Below the pieces are notes generated by a model. It saw only the letters and a program-made list of their open reading frames with translations. It ran no database searches and was not told the DNA's origin. A DNA stretch of 21,284 nt, taken from positions 1 to 21,284 of the forward strand of contig CALBHW010000034.1 of NCBI GenBank assembly GCA_937893125.1, given 5' to 3'. Source of the stretch: an uncultured Clostridia bacterium (lineage in GTDB: Bacteria > Bacillota > Clostridia > Christensenellales > UBA1242). This document shows, in pieces, positions 1-6,957 of the stretch (positions are counted from its first letter, which is position 1; each line of letters starts with the position of its first letter). The position numbers and the translations under genes were made by a program.

Positions 1-251
1 GTCTTTTTGACAACGTTTCCAAATGTTGGCCAAGTAACTTTTTTAAGTTCACCCCACGACTCTTTAAGTTTTCTAAAAAGCCCTGGTTTTTTCTCTTTTT
101 TAGCATTAGCCTTTTGTTGTTTTTGCTTTTCTCTTTCTTTTTCTTTTTGCTTTTCAAGTTTGGCTTGCTTTTTAAGTTCTTTTTTACTCAAACCTTCTTG
201 TTTGACTTCTTGTTCCAAACTTTCTTGCTTGATTTCTTCGCTATTTGCCAT
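1..251 (-). CDS. secE: Preprotein translocase subunit SecE (partial, C-terminus off left edge)
   Basis: SecE is the small essential subunit that clamps SecY in the membrane protein-export channel. The first 83 residues are visible. After a highly charged Lys/Glu/Gln-rich linker (about residues 20-56) comes the conserved SecE amphipathic segment at residues 65-75, SWGELKKVTWP, followed by the start of the membrane region. The transmembrane helix itself lies outside the window. The start ATG has a clear AAGGAG site 6-7 nt upstream. rpmG lies directly upstream on the same strand; rpmG-secE-nusG is the usual order in Firmicutes, so nusG is expected beyond the left edge. The roughly 60-residue charged extension before the conserved part is longer than in Bacillus SecE, but such extensions are seen in other Gram-positives. 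Confidence 0.93.
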   Translation of the reverse strand, partial: MANSEEIKQESLEQEVKQEGLSKKELKKQAKLEKQKEKEREKQKQQKANAKKEKKPGLFRKLKESWGELKKVTWPTFGNVVKK

Positions 252-343
252 ACAAAAAACTCCTTATTGACCGTAAAAATGGTCCATTGTAACTTTTAAA
301 TGCAAAAATAAGCATAAATTTGCATTTTAGTTTAAAAGAAAAA

Positions 344-493
344 CTACTTTGTTTCTTTATGTTCTGTATGCTTTTTGCAAAATCTGCAATACTTTTTCAT
401 TTCGATTCTATCTGGATCGTTCTTTTTATTTTTATAAGTATCATAGTTTCTTTGTTTGCATTCTTGACAAGCGAGTGTAATTCTATCTCTCAT
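344..493 (-). CDS. rpmG: 50S ribosomal protein L33
   Basis: A 49-residue protein of the large ribosomal subunit, at the usual family length. It starts MRDRITLACQECKQRNYDTY and carries two CxxC pairs, CQEC and CRFC, the zinc-ribbon arrangement of the Cys-containing (zinc-binding, C+) L33 type. It ends in the typical Lys/His-rich tail (KKHTEHKETK). A modest AAAGGG site precedes the ATG. It is followed after 92 bases by secE on the same strand, the conserved rpmG-secE arrangement, so co-transcription is likely. The promoter at 547-575 would drive both. Confidence 0.95.
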   Translation of the reverse strand: MRDRITLACQECKQRNYDTYKNKKNDPDRIEMKKYCRFCKKHTEHKETK

Positions 494-546
494 AATAACT
501 TACCCTTTTTCAAAAAATTAACACCCCTTTTTCGAGTGTTACTATA

Positions 547-575
547 TATTTAGCACAAATAATAAATAATGTCAA
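547..575 (-). promoter_or_regulatory. Probable sigma-A promoter for rpmG-secE
   Basis: On the minus strand TTGACA (570-575) is separated by exactly 17 bp from TAAATA (547-552), about 55 bases before the rpmG start. The -35 is perfect and the -10 is weak. A 6-bp inverted repeat GTCAAG/CTTGAC (571-590) overlaps the -35 box and could be an operator; that is only an inference. Confidence 0.5.
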
Positions 576-817
576 GGCTTTTTTCTTGACTTTTCAGACT
601 TTTTAAACAAATAAATACAAAATTTAATCCGCCACCGACTTCTTTTAAAAGAATGATTATATATTACCTTTGCATTAAATTTTTTAATTGTAAAAAGTTC
701 GCCCATAAATAAACACAACTTCAACCAAATACAAAAAAAAGTCATTAAAAACAAAATAAATGCAACTACTTTAAGCGACTCTTAAAGAATAATAACTCTA
801 ACCACTAAAAAGACACA

Positions 818-853
818 AAAAATCCTTGCCCGTAAAAATAGACAAGGATTTTT
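818..853 (-). terminator. Intrinsic terminator after the DUF11 / Cys-rich genes
   Basis: AAAAATCCTTG (818-828) pairs perfectly with CAAGGATTTTT (843-853). Read on the minus strand it is followed by a T-rich run, as expected for an intrinsic terminator 20 bases after the stop of the Cys-rich gene. Confidence 0.75.
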
Positions 854-874
854 GTAGCAAGTAATCATAAAATT

Positions 875-1138
875 TCAATCTTTTTTTGTAGTTTTTAGTG
901 AGCCACAACGACTTTTATTCCCTTTACACGGACAAACGCAACTTTTGTTGCCCATTTTTGCGTCTTTAAGTTCAATACATTCTGGATAATTCATTTTCTG
1001 GCAACCTTTAAAGACAACGCTCTTTGTCGTCGTCACTCTTTTTTCCATACACGGAATATACAAAGCGTTACTTTTGCATTTGCGCCTTTCCCCGTCTCTT
1101 GTACAAAAAATTGTTGACTGAAATTTTAATATTTTCAT
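875..1138 (-). CDS. Small cysteine-rich protein, possible spore-surface component
   Basis: An 87-residue basic protein with eight cysteines (12, 21, 30, 46, 53, 68, 70, 78), including a CxC pair at 68-70 (CVCPC). No known family was recognised. There is no signal peptide and no membrane segment. Its ATG directly follows the stop codon of the DUF11 gene (TAGATG), without a clear Shine-Dalgarno site, which suggests translation coupled to the upstream gene. A good terminator follows 20 bases after the stop, so the two genes look like one transcript. Cysteine-rich proteins without export signals next to collagen-like and DUF11 proteins fit a cross-linked spore coat or exosporium layer, but this is inference from context. 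A non-coding tail of the DUF11 transcript is the alternative. Confidence 0.55.
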   Translation of the reverse strand: MKILKFQSTIFCTRDGERRKCKSNALYIPCMEKRVTTTKSVVFKGCQKMNYPECIELKDAKMGNKSCVCPCKGNKSRCGSLKTTKKD

Positions 1139-1909
1139 CTAATTTACCGTTACACTAAATTCTACTTTGACTGTTGCGCCGACATCAAGGTCACCCAAAC
1201 TAAATCCAGTTGCTGGGTCGGCGTCCGCATTCACGACTTCGTTAATTTTAACTGAACCTGCATCAAATGTGACACCAGCTGGAAGTTCATCTTTAAAGAA
1301 TAGTTCAGTATTCTTTGTTGTGCCTTCATTTTTGATTTCGTGCATAAAGACAAGAGTTTCGCCTTTAATAACCGCCGATTTATCGGAAGTCTTTGTAAAG
1401 ACAAGTTTTTCTGTCACAATTGAGATGTCAACTGTATTGGAATTTTCCTTTAAGTCGTCACGCTCATTTACAGAATAAGTTATCGCCGATTGAGCATTCA
1501 CAATATCTGTTGACGGCGCATCCGAAATGGTCAAAACATATGTGATGACCGTCTCCCCGCCGTTTTTAGTGATTGGATTTTCGAGTGCAAAACCCGCCAT
1601 TAAGTCAAAATCAGGCTTTTCTACACCGTCAACAGTAACCGAGCCTGGCTTGTAACTGCCCGCTTCACTAATTGTTTCTTTAATGTCAGTGACTGTGATG
1701 TCATATTCACTGTCATTTGTCAACGTCAAAGTTTGGATAATTTCTTCATCAGCCATTCCGTACGATTTAGCGGACGTCCTAACCTTTTTAAAAGAATCGG
1801 TCATATATTCGGTTGACGAAATCGTACTTTTTGTCTCAAGTTCTTTTTCACTTAGGTCTGGCAACTGATATTTAGATGTCAAAACCGATTGATTTTCTAT
1901 CTTAGACAT
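1139..1909 (-). CDS. DUF11-repeat protein without signal peptide
   Basis: A 256-residue protein with two DUF11-like (conserved repeat domain, Ig-like beta-sandwich) units. The first is at about residues 57-165 (LTLTNDSEYDITVTDIKETI). The second is at about 170-256, with the typical phrases KGETLVFMHEIKNEGTT and ELPAGVTFDAGSVKIN. DUF11 domains are usually found in secreted wall proteins, yet this one has no signal peptide, LPXTG motif or membrane helix. The sequence starts with a hydrophilic stretch (MSKIENQSVLTSKYQLPDLS). An AAAGGA site precedes the ATG. It is divergent from a collagen-like gene, also signal-less, and abuts a Cys-rich gene. Assembly on the forespore from the mother cell would explain the absence of an export signal; that role is inferred. 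Confidence 0.8.
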   Translation of the reverse strand: MSKIENQSVLTSKYQLPDLSEKELETKSTISSTEYMTDSFKKVRTSAKSYGMADEEIIQTLTLTNDSEYDITVTDIKETISEAGSYKPGSVTVDGVEKPDFDLMAGFALENPITKNGGETVITYVLTISDAPSTDIVNAQSAITYSVNERDDLKENSNTVDISIVTEKLVFTKTSDKSAVIKGETLVFMHEIKNEGTTKNTELFFKDELPAGVTFDAGSVKINEVVNADADPATGFSLGDLDVGATVKVEFSVTVN

Positions 1910-2273
1910 TATATTTTCCTTTAATAAAAGCGTTTAAAATTTTCTAAATAACACTTTTTTAGTTTTTTTAAACATTTGCAAAGTTACAAAAAGTAATTTT
2001 AACCGCTATTCTCTTTAAATTTGTTTTAAAAAATGTGTAGCGAATAAAAAAAACAAAGGTTTTTACTAGCCCAAAACTAAAAATAGGTTAAAATTTAGAT
2101 TTTTCTCGCGTAAAGGCGTTTTATCGCCTAATATTATGATATTAAACTTTTCAAATTTTGTGATAAATTGCAACAATTTGCATTAAAAGACCTTTTAAAT
2201 AAAATCACTAAAAAAAACACATTTTTTTGAGACTGGAAATATAATGCAATAGATTTTTTTAGGCAGGTGGAAA
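1910..2273. other. Divergent promoter region between DUF11 and collagen-like genes
   Basis: A 364-base AT-rich intergenic region from which both surface-type genes are transcribed outward. It contains a short hairpin AGGCG/CGCCT with loop TTTTAT (2113-2128). A TATAAT (2240-2245) lies 28 bases before the collagen-like start, but no good -35 lies 16-18 bp from it. The collagen-like gene has a strong AGGTGG ribosome binding site (2264-2269). No convincing match to sporulation sigma E/G/K boxes could be fixed by eye. Confidence 0.4.
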
Positions 2274-3866
2274 ATGAAAGAAAAAGATTGTTACAATAAA
2301 TGTTGCCCTATATCAATCAGTTGCGGGCAAGTAAGCCCAAAAGAAAAATGTAGAAAATCATTTGGGCAAACGGGTCCCACAGGTCCAGTAGGTCCAATTG
2401 GGGTTGCAGGTCCAATTGGTGCAACAGGTCCCGCAGGCGCAACGGGTCCTACAGGACCCGCGGGCGGAGAGACTGAAGTTAGATCGACGACAACTCTAGA
2501 TGCAGGCGAAAAAGCACGAGTTGAATCATCAAAAGTCGGAGAAAAAACCGTTCTTGACTTTTACATTCCAAAAGGAGACACGGGTCGGTCGGAAAAAGTC
2601 CAAACTGGCAACGTTTTTACTATTGACCCAGAACAAGGCGCTAGTGTGACAGATAGATATTTCGAAGGAACACATTTTTTAGATTACGAAATTCCGCGCG
2701 GAAAAGACGGCGCAAAAGGAGACAAGGGAGACACTGGCGAGAGCGAAGTTATAACCGTCGATGAGACAAAAACCGCACTTCCTAGCGAAGAAGCACAAGT
2801 GCTAGACGACAAGATAGACAATGTTCACCACTTAACCTTTTATATCCCAAAAGGAGACACTGGCGAAAGCGACGCAATTAAGGTTGAAAAAACCGAAACG
2901 CTAGCCTCCACCGAAAATGCGCAAGTTTTAGATAGAATTGAAAATAGAACACACAATTTGACCTTCCAAATTCCACAAGGAAAACAAGGCGACAAAGGTG
3001 AAAAGGGTGACAAAGGCGATATGGGTCCGCGCGGATTCCCTGGCGAGATTGGGATTAGCCAAATGATTTCTATCGACGGCACGGAAACTATTGAAGCAGG
3101 CGAAGAAGCGCAAGTTATGGACGATTTTGAAAGAAATGTTCACCATTTGACGTTTTTCATCCCAAAGGGTGAGAAAGGCGAAAGTGACACGATAAACATT
3201 GAAAAAACCGAAACTATCGACCCAGAAGAACTAGCGGAAGTCCGAGATAAAGTCGAAAACAACACCCACAATTTGACATTTTTTATTCCGCAAGGCAAAA
3301 AAGGCGACAAAGGCGACCCAGGAGACAGAGGTGAGCGGGGCGAACAAGGTCCAGCGGGTCCACTAGATATTCCTAGCACCTACATTTTGTCGTACAACGA
3401 CGACCCAAACAACTTTCCAGTCGGCGGAAAAGAAATTCCTTCAAACGGGCGCCTTCCCCTTATGCGTCAAGAGCTTATCCAAGGCGGAATTGTAACCCTA
3501 GACAGCACCGACAACACAATTCAGTTTAATCAAACGGGCATTTATCATATTTCATTTACTTTTAACGGCTACGTCAAAAAAACAGGTAGCGAGTTTAACC
3601 CCGAAACAGACTTTGTATCCGTCGCTTTTAGAGAAGTCAATAGTGATAGAATTGTTGCTGCCGCCAACGCGTGGTCAAGGGATGAATGTGCTCAAAATAT
3701 TGCAGGTCAAGGAATATTTGTCGTTAATAGTCTCGCAACACCATTTGAACTTGTTAATGTCCAGAAAAAGAGTATGTATGTAAACGGTTGCGATGTCCAG
3801 CAAACAATTTCCCATTCCTACTTCTCCGTCCCTATGGTTAGCATGACAATTTTTAAGTTGTATTAG
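2274..3866 (+). CDS. Collagen-like protein with C1q/TNF-like C-terminal domain (BclA-type)
   Basis: A 530-residue protein. Residues 1-30 form a Cys-rich head (Cys 6, 10, 11, 17, 26) without a signal peptide. Residues 33-65 are Gly-X-Y collagen repeats rich in GPxGxT. Residues 66-341 hold six beta-type modules of about 37 residues, each ending in I-P-[KRQ]-G and flowing into short charged Gly-X-Y runs (GDKGEKGDKGDMGPRG). A longer Gly-X-Y run follows at 341-363. Residues 365-530 form a compact beta domain with the C1q/TNF jelly-roll style pattern (QFNQTGIYHISFTFNGYV) and an aromatic C-terminal end (SMTIFKLY). This architecture matches BclA-like exosporium glycoproteins of Bacillus and Clostridium, in which the C-terminal domain drives trimerisation. 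The AGGTGG site supports the start. A tail-fibre-like phage protein is the alternative, but no phage genes surround it. Thr-rich collagen repeats would be O-glycosylation sites. Confidence 0.85.
   Translation: MKEKDCYNKCCPISISCGQVSPKEKCRKSFGQTGPTGPVGPIGVAGPIGATGPAGATGPTGPAGGETEVRSTTTLDAGEKARVESSKVGEKTVLDFYIPKGDTGRSEKVQTGNVFTIDPEQGASVTDRYFEGTHFLDYEIPRGKDGAKGDKGDTGESEVITVDETKTALPSEEAQVLDDKIDNVHHLTFYIPKGDTGESDAIKVEKTETLASTENAQVLDRIENRTHNLTFQIPQGKQGDKGEKGDKGDMGPRGFPGEIGISQMISIDGTETIEAGEEAQVMDDFERNVHHLTFFIPKGEKGESDTINIEKTETIDPEELAEVRDKVENNTHNLTFFIPQGKKGDKGDPGDRGERGEQGPAGPLDIPSTYILSYNDDPNNFPVGGKEIPSNGRLPLMRQELIQGGIVTLDSTDNTIQFNQTGIYHISFTFNGYVKKTGSEFNPETDFVSVAFREVNSDRIVAAANAWSRDECAQNIAGQGIFVVNSLATPFELVNVQKKSMYVNGCDVQQTISHSYFSVPMVSMTIFKLY
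2469..3296 (+). repeat. Six in-frame modules ending I-P-[KRQ]-G within the collagen-like gene
   Basis: The modules cover about residues 66-101, 106-143, 156-194, 199-236, 263-299 and 304-341. The shared pattern is an initial beta strand (xxIxVxxTET), an acidic E-x-A-x-V stretch, then H-x-L-T-F-x-I-P-[KRQ]-G. Modules 3 and 5 resemble each other (NVHHLTF), as do 4 and 6 (THNLTF), which suggests duplication of a two-module unit. Confidence 0.75.
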
Positions 3867-4209
3867 GAACAAATTCTTTAATACCAATTTTATTATCTAA
3901 AATGTCTTTAAATTATTCAATAAATATTTTTTGCTTTTCTTTTTTAAACTCTTTTAGACACACAAAATCTTAAAGATATACGCTTTTAAGCATAAAAAAT
4001 TTGAGCATAATACAAGCCACAAGGTTTCCCTTGTGGCTTGTCACTAATTTATTTCGATTTTTCTTTATCTTTTTTTATCTTTATAAATAAATGCTTTTTA
4101 AAAATGTCAATTTTCAATTTATAAATAATTAAATTTTTGAATTACCTTTTTCTTTAACCTTTTAGATTTTTTTATCTTAAAAACTCAAACCCCCCTATAT
4201 TTAAGAAAA
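3867..4209. other. Intergenic region between convergent genes
   Basis: 343 bases of very AT-rich DNA between the collagen-like gene and the lipoprotein gene, which face each other. The only clear element is the perfect hairpin at 4012-4041. No small gene with a ribosome binding site was seen. Confidence 0.5.
4012..4041. terminator. Perfect 13-bp hairpin between convergent genes
   Basis: ACAAGCCACAAGG (4012-4024) pairs perfectly with CCTTGTGGCTTGT (4029-4041) around the loop TTTC. It sits 145 bases after the collagen-like stop and 168 bases after the lipoprotein stop, so it could serve both strands. It lacks an immediate U-tract on either strand, which is unusual for an intrinsic terminator. 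Confidence 0.5.
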
Positions 4210-6588
4210 CTACACAGTCCTTACAACGATCTTATCACAAAGGACATAAGTTGGATCTGTTTCGTAATCCTGCGAGATTTCATTTTCACCTTTCACTATT
4301 TGGACAAGTTTTACCATAAAGCCAGAAATAGAGATTGGATAACTATAAGTATTTTCGCTCACCCATGATTTATAACCCGTATTGCAATAAATTTCGTCAA
4401 CCGCATAGCCTAAAACATTTGACGAGCCATACTTGTAGACATTCCCACCGTTTAACGTGCCTGTTAATTCTTGGCTATCTCTATCCGCAGTAAAAATCAA
4501 TTTGTCGCCACAGTAGTAGTCAAAAACAATATCTGGAGCGTTATCATCATCTAAGACAAGCGTCCAATCGCAAGTTTCACCACTTGTCATTACGATTGTT
4601 TGACCTTCGTCTCCGTTTGCATTTCTAAAGAATTTTGCATTCAATCCTTCTTGCGAAGCAAAAGTTACCGTTCTTTTTTGTGCGTCAGCACCATTATCGC
4701 CTAAAATTTTAGCGTCAACATTCATTGCATTTTGGTCGTTTTGCTTTATTTCAACTCTCATAAAGTTGCCAAATTGGAGACCGTCCTCAAAATAATCATA
4801 AGCGAAAACCTTATATCTCACAAAACTTGCTGAACTTTCGTCACCCGACAAATACGCCCAACTTGCGTCATCAAAGGTTTTTCCCTTTTTAAACATTCTT
4901 ATCCCTTCAAACGCGCCGTCAACTGGGGTTGAGAAAAGGTCGTAATCCGTTCCGCTTTCAAACAATTTTGTATAAACATTGTTGTTTCCAAGGTCAATTT
5001 TCAATGTAAAGCGGTCAAAATCGGACATGCACATATTAAGAGCAACAACTTGCGAAGAAATAGCTTTTGTTGTGCCGTCTGACACAAGTGTTGTCAAATA
5101 GGAATCAAATTTATTGCCAGCATTATCAACAATGTGCTTAAAAGGAATGTTTTGTACTTTGTTCCCTTCGCTATCAAATCTTGAGTAAACTTCATCGTTT
5201 GAAAAAGAAAGTGGATAAATAAACTCTTTTGAATAATTTACATTTGAAACAAGAACACCCGTTTTTGCCGAGAATGAATTTTCGTCTGCACTCAAATAAA
5301 AATCTATTGTATTTGACCCCGTCACATCAAACGCAGTCACATCTTCCGCAATTTCAAGTGTCCACTTTTGAGTCGACGCATCAAAAGACGAGACAAGATT
5401 TTCACCTTCAAACGCATGGCCATTTAAAAGAAATTTAACATTTTCCAAATTTGTTATTTGCTTTAAAGCCTCTTTGATTTGAGAAACAAGTGCAACTTGT
5501 TCGCTGTAATTTGATGACATTGGGTCAACTTCGACTTCAACCCTATCAAATGAAACGGTTAATGTCATCTTTGTGCCATACTCTTTTTCAACTTGCGACG
5601 CACTTCCAACATCTACCCCATTTACTTTTTCGACCTTGAAAAAGTATTCATAGGTCATTTTGTTTGATTGCGACGAATTTGCACAAGTAACAGCCGAAAT
5701 TGTTGTTGAAATTGGATATTTTTTATATTGAATATCTTTTATACTTTCAACATCGACAAAAATGCTTGCACTACCCGACACAAGACTTGTATAGCAATAA
5801 TAAAAGTAACCACTTTCGTTAAAGTATGGAATTAAGTCATATTCCGACTCAAAATCAAGATTTAACTTGCTTGAAGTATTTTGAACTTTAATAAAGCCTT
5901 CCAAATCACTAAAATTGTAGACAACTTTTTCCGAGCCATTGTCGAAATTTGTCAAAACAAAAAGCCTATCTTGCATTCTTCCCGCTGGAACAAAAACATT
6001 TGAGACATTGCTTGCTAAATGACTTTCAGTTTCACCCTTAACTTCTTTAACAAGATTGACAAATTCGCGGACTACCGAGCCGTTTTCAATTCTTGTTGCA
6101 TAAATTTGTGTGCTTAAAAGAAGAGAATATGCTGGCGTTCCATAAGTAATATTGGACAAAGTCGCGTCATCAAGCCCCAAGATTGGCATAAGCGCGACCT
6201 TTTCTTGTGGGTTGCCAACAACAAAATTATAACTTTCGCCGTCTTGTGGGGTTATGTCGATATAAAGGTAATTTTCGTAACCTTCACCGCCCGCTCTTTT
6301 TGTAAAACTTTTTTCCGACCTTTCAGTGACTTTTACATTTGCAAGATCGTACCCGCTATCTTTATAATCTATTGAAAATGTGTATGTATCACCTTCATAT
6401 TCTTTTACTGAAAACGAAAAATCATCCGTTGCGGACGACACACCATTTACAGAGTAAACAAGGTTGTTTTTTACATTTACATTTACAGTAAAACTTGCCT
6501 TTTTACTCCCACCGCACGCGCTTAAAGCAAAAAGTGTAGGTACCAACATAAAGCAAAATGCTAAAATAGATAGAAATCTTTTTTTCAT
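4210..6588 (-). CDS. Large secreted lipoprotein of unknown function
   Basis: 792 residues. It begins MKKRFLSILAFCFMLVPTLF and has a signal peptide with lipobox LSAC (Cys25), followed by GGSKK, so it should be lipid-anchored on the outer face of the membrane. The frame is open a further 19 codons upstream, but AAGGAG stands just before this Met and the signal peptide begins here, which decides the start. The rest is hydrophilic and beta-rich, with many Ser/Thr/Asp/Asn, no further membrane helix and no recognisable catalytic motif. About residues 30-110 look like a first beta-sandwich unit. No solute-binding-protein or peptidase signature was recognised. It is monocistronic, with an extended -10 promoter upstream. 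It may be a lineage-specific adhesin or structural lipoprotein, but no function can be assigned. Confidence 0.85.
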   Translation of the reverse strand: MKKRFLSILAFCFMLVPTLFALSACGGSKKASFTVNVNVKNNLVYSVNGVSSATDDFSFSVKEYEGDTYTFSIDYKDSGYDLANVKVTERSEKSFTKRAGGEGYENYLYIDITPQDGESYNFVVGNPQEKVALMPILGLDDATLSNITYGTPAYSLLLSTQIYATRIENGSVVREFVNLVKEVKGETESHLASNVSNVFVPAGRMQDRLFVLTNFDNGSEKVVYNFSDLEGFIKVQNTSSKLNLDFESEYDLIPYFNESGYFYYCYTSLVSGSASIFVDVESIKDIQYKKYPISTTISAVTCANSSQSNKMTYEYFFKVEKVNGVDVGSASQVEKEYGTKMTLTVSFDRVEVEVDPMSSNYSEQVALVSQIKEALKQITNLENVKFLLNGHAFEGENLVSSFDASTQKWTLEIAEDVTAFDVTGSNTIDFYLSADENSFSAKTGVLVSNVNYSKEFIYPLSFSNDEVYSRFDSEGNKVQNIPFKHIVDNAGNKFDSYLTTLVSDGTTKAISSQVVALNMCMSDFDRFTLKIDLGNNNVYTKLFESGTDYDLFSTPVDGAFEGIRMFKKGKTFDDASWAYLSGDESSASFVRYKVFAYDYFEDGLQFGNFMRVEIKQNDQNAMNVDAKILGDNGADAQKRTVTFASQEGLNAKFFRNANGDEGQTIVMTSGETCDWTLVLDDDNAPDIVFDYYCGDKLIFTADRDSQELTGTLNGGNVYKYGSSNVLGYAVDEIYCNTGYKSWVSENTYSYPISISGFMVKLVQIVKGENEISQDYETDPTYVLCDKIVVRTV

Positions 6589-6616
6589 TTTTCTCTCCTT
6601 TTTTGTTTCTAAAAGT

Positions 6617-6645
6617 AGTATATCAATTTTTAAAATATCTAGCAA
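6617..6645 (-). promoter_or_regulatory. Extended -10 promoter of the lipoprotein gene
   Basis: On the minus strand TTGCTA (6640-6645), a 17-bp spacer, then TATACT (6617-6622) preceded by TGA, an extended -10 motif. The predicted transcript starts about 20 bases before the AAGGAG site. Confidence 0.65.
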
Positions 6646-6810
6646 CTTTTTTAGCGTCCTTATTTTAAATTCTCTTTTTACTCTTTTTATGCCTTAACTA
6701 CAATCGCGTTTAACATTTTTACTTTAAAAGGTTGTTTTTGTGCAATATAAAATTTTAAAGGGTTAATATATATGTTGTAAATTTAACAAAAAAAATTATT
6801 TTGACGCAAA

Positions 6811-6851
6811 AAAAACAAGGCAAAATCATTTTCCGACCCTACCTTGTTTTT
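6811..6851 (-). terminator. Intrinsic terminator after the 431-residue gene
   Basis: AAAAACAAGG (6811-6820) pairs with CCTTGTTTTT (6842-6851). On the minus strand the stem ends in a run of eight T. It lies about 107 bases past the stop. The T-run on the plus strand would make it work in both directions. Confidence 0.75.
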
Positions 6852-6957
6852 ATTATATCTAAAATGTATTTTTTTGTCATTTTTCTTAAAAACAATATAT
6901 TAAATCTTTAATTTAATGCGCAAATTAAAACACGAAATCAGTTCTTGTAACTTGAAG

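Larger units (their letters stand above)
494..874. other. Intergenic region with promoter and terminator
   Basis: An AT-rich stretch between rpmG and the small Cys-rich gene. It holds the rpmG promoter (547-575) and the hairpin terminator at 818-853. Nothing else convincing was seen in 590-817: no gene with a ribosome binding site, and no tRNA. Confidence 0.5.
6589..6957. other. Intergenic region with promoter and terminator
   Basis: 369 bases between two minus-strand genes. It contains the lipoprotein promoter (6617-6645) and the terminator of the upstream 431-residue gene (6811-6851), so the two genes are separate transcription units. Nothing else was seen. Confidence 0.5.

Noticed and set aside
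320..553. 77-codon plus-strand frame opposite rpmG
   Set aside because: The opposite strand encodes a clear L33 protein with both CxxC pairs.
572..754. 60-codon minus-strand frame upstream of rpmG
   Set aside because: It overlaps the rpmG promoter, has no ribosome binding site and no sensible protein features.
2469..3296. Regularly spaced repeats that might suggest a CRISPR array
   Set aside because: The repeats are in-frame protein modules with diverged DNA; there are no identical 25-40 base repeats and no cas genes.
2840..3379. Antisense open frames inside the collagen-like gene, rich in Pro and Ser
   Set aside because: They mirror the Gly-X-Y codons on the other strand, overlap each other and have no ribosome binding sites.
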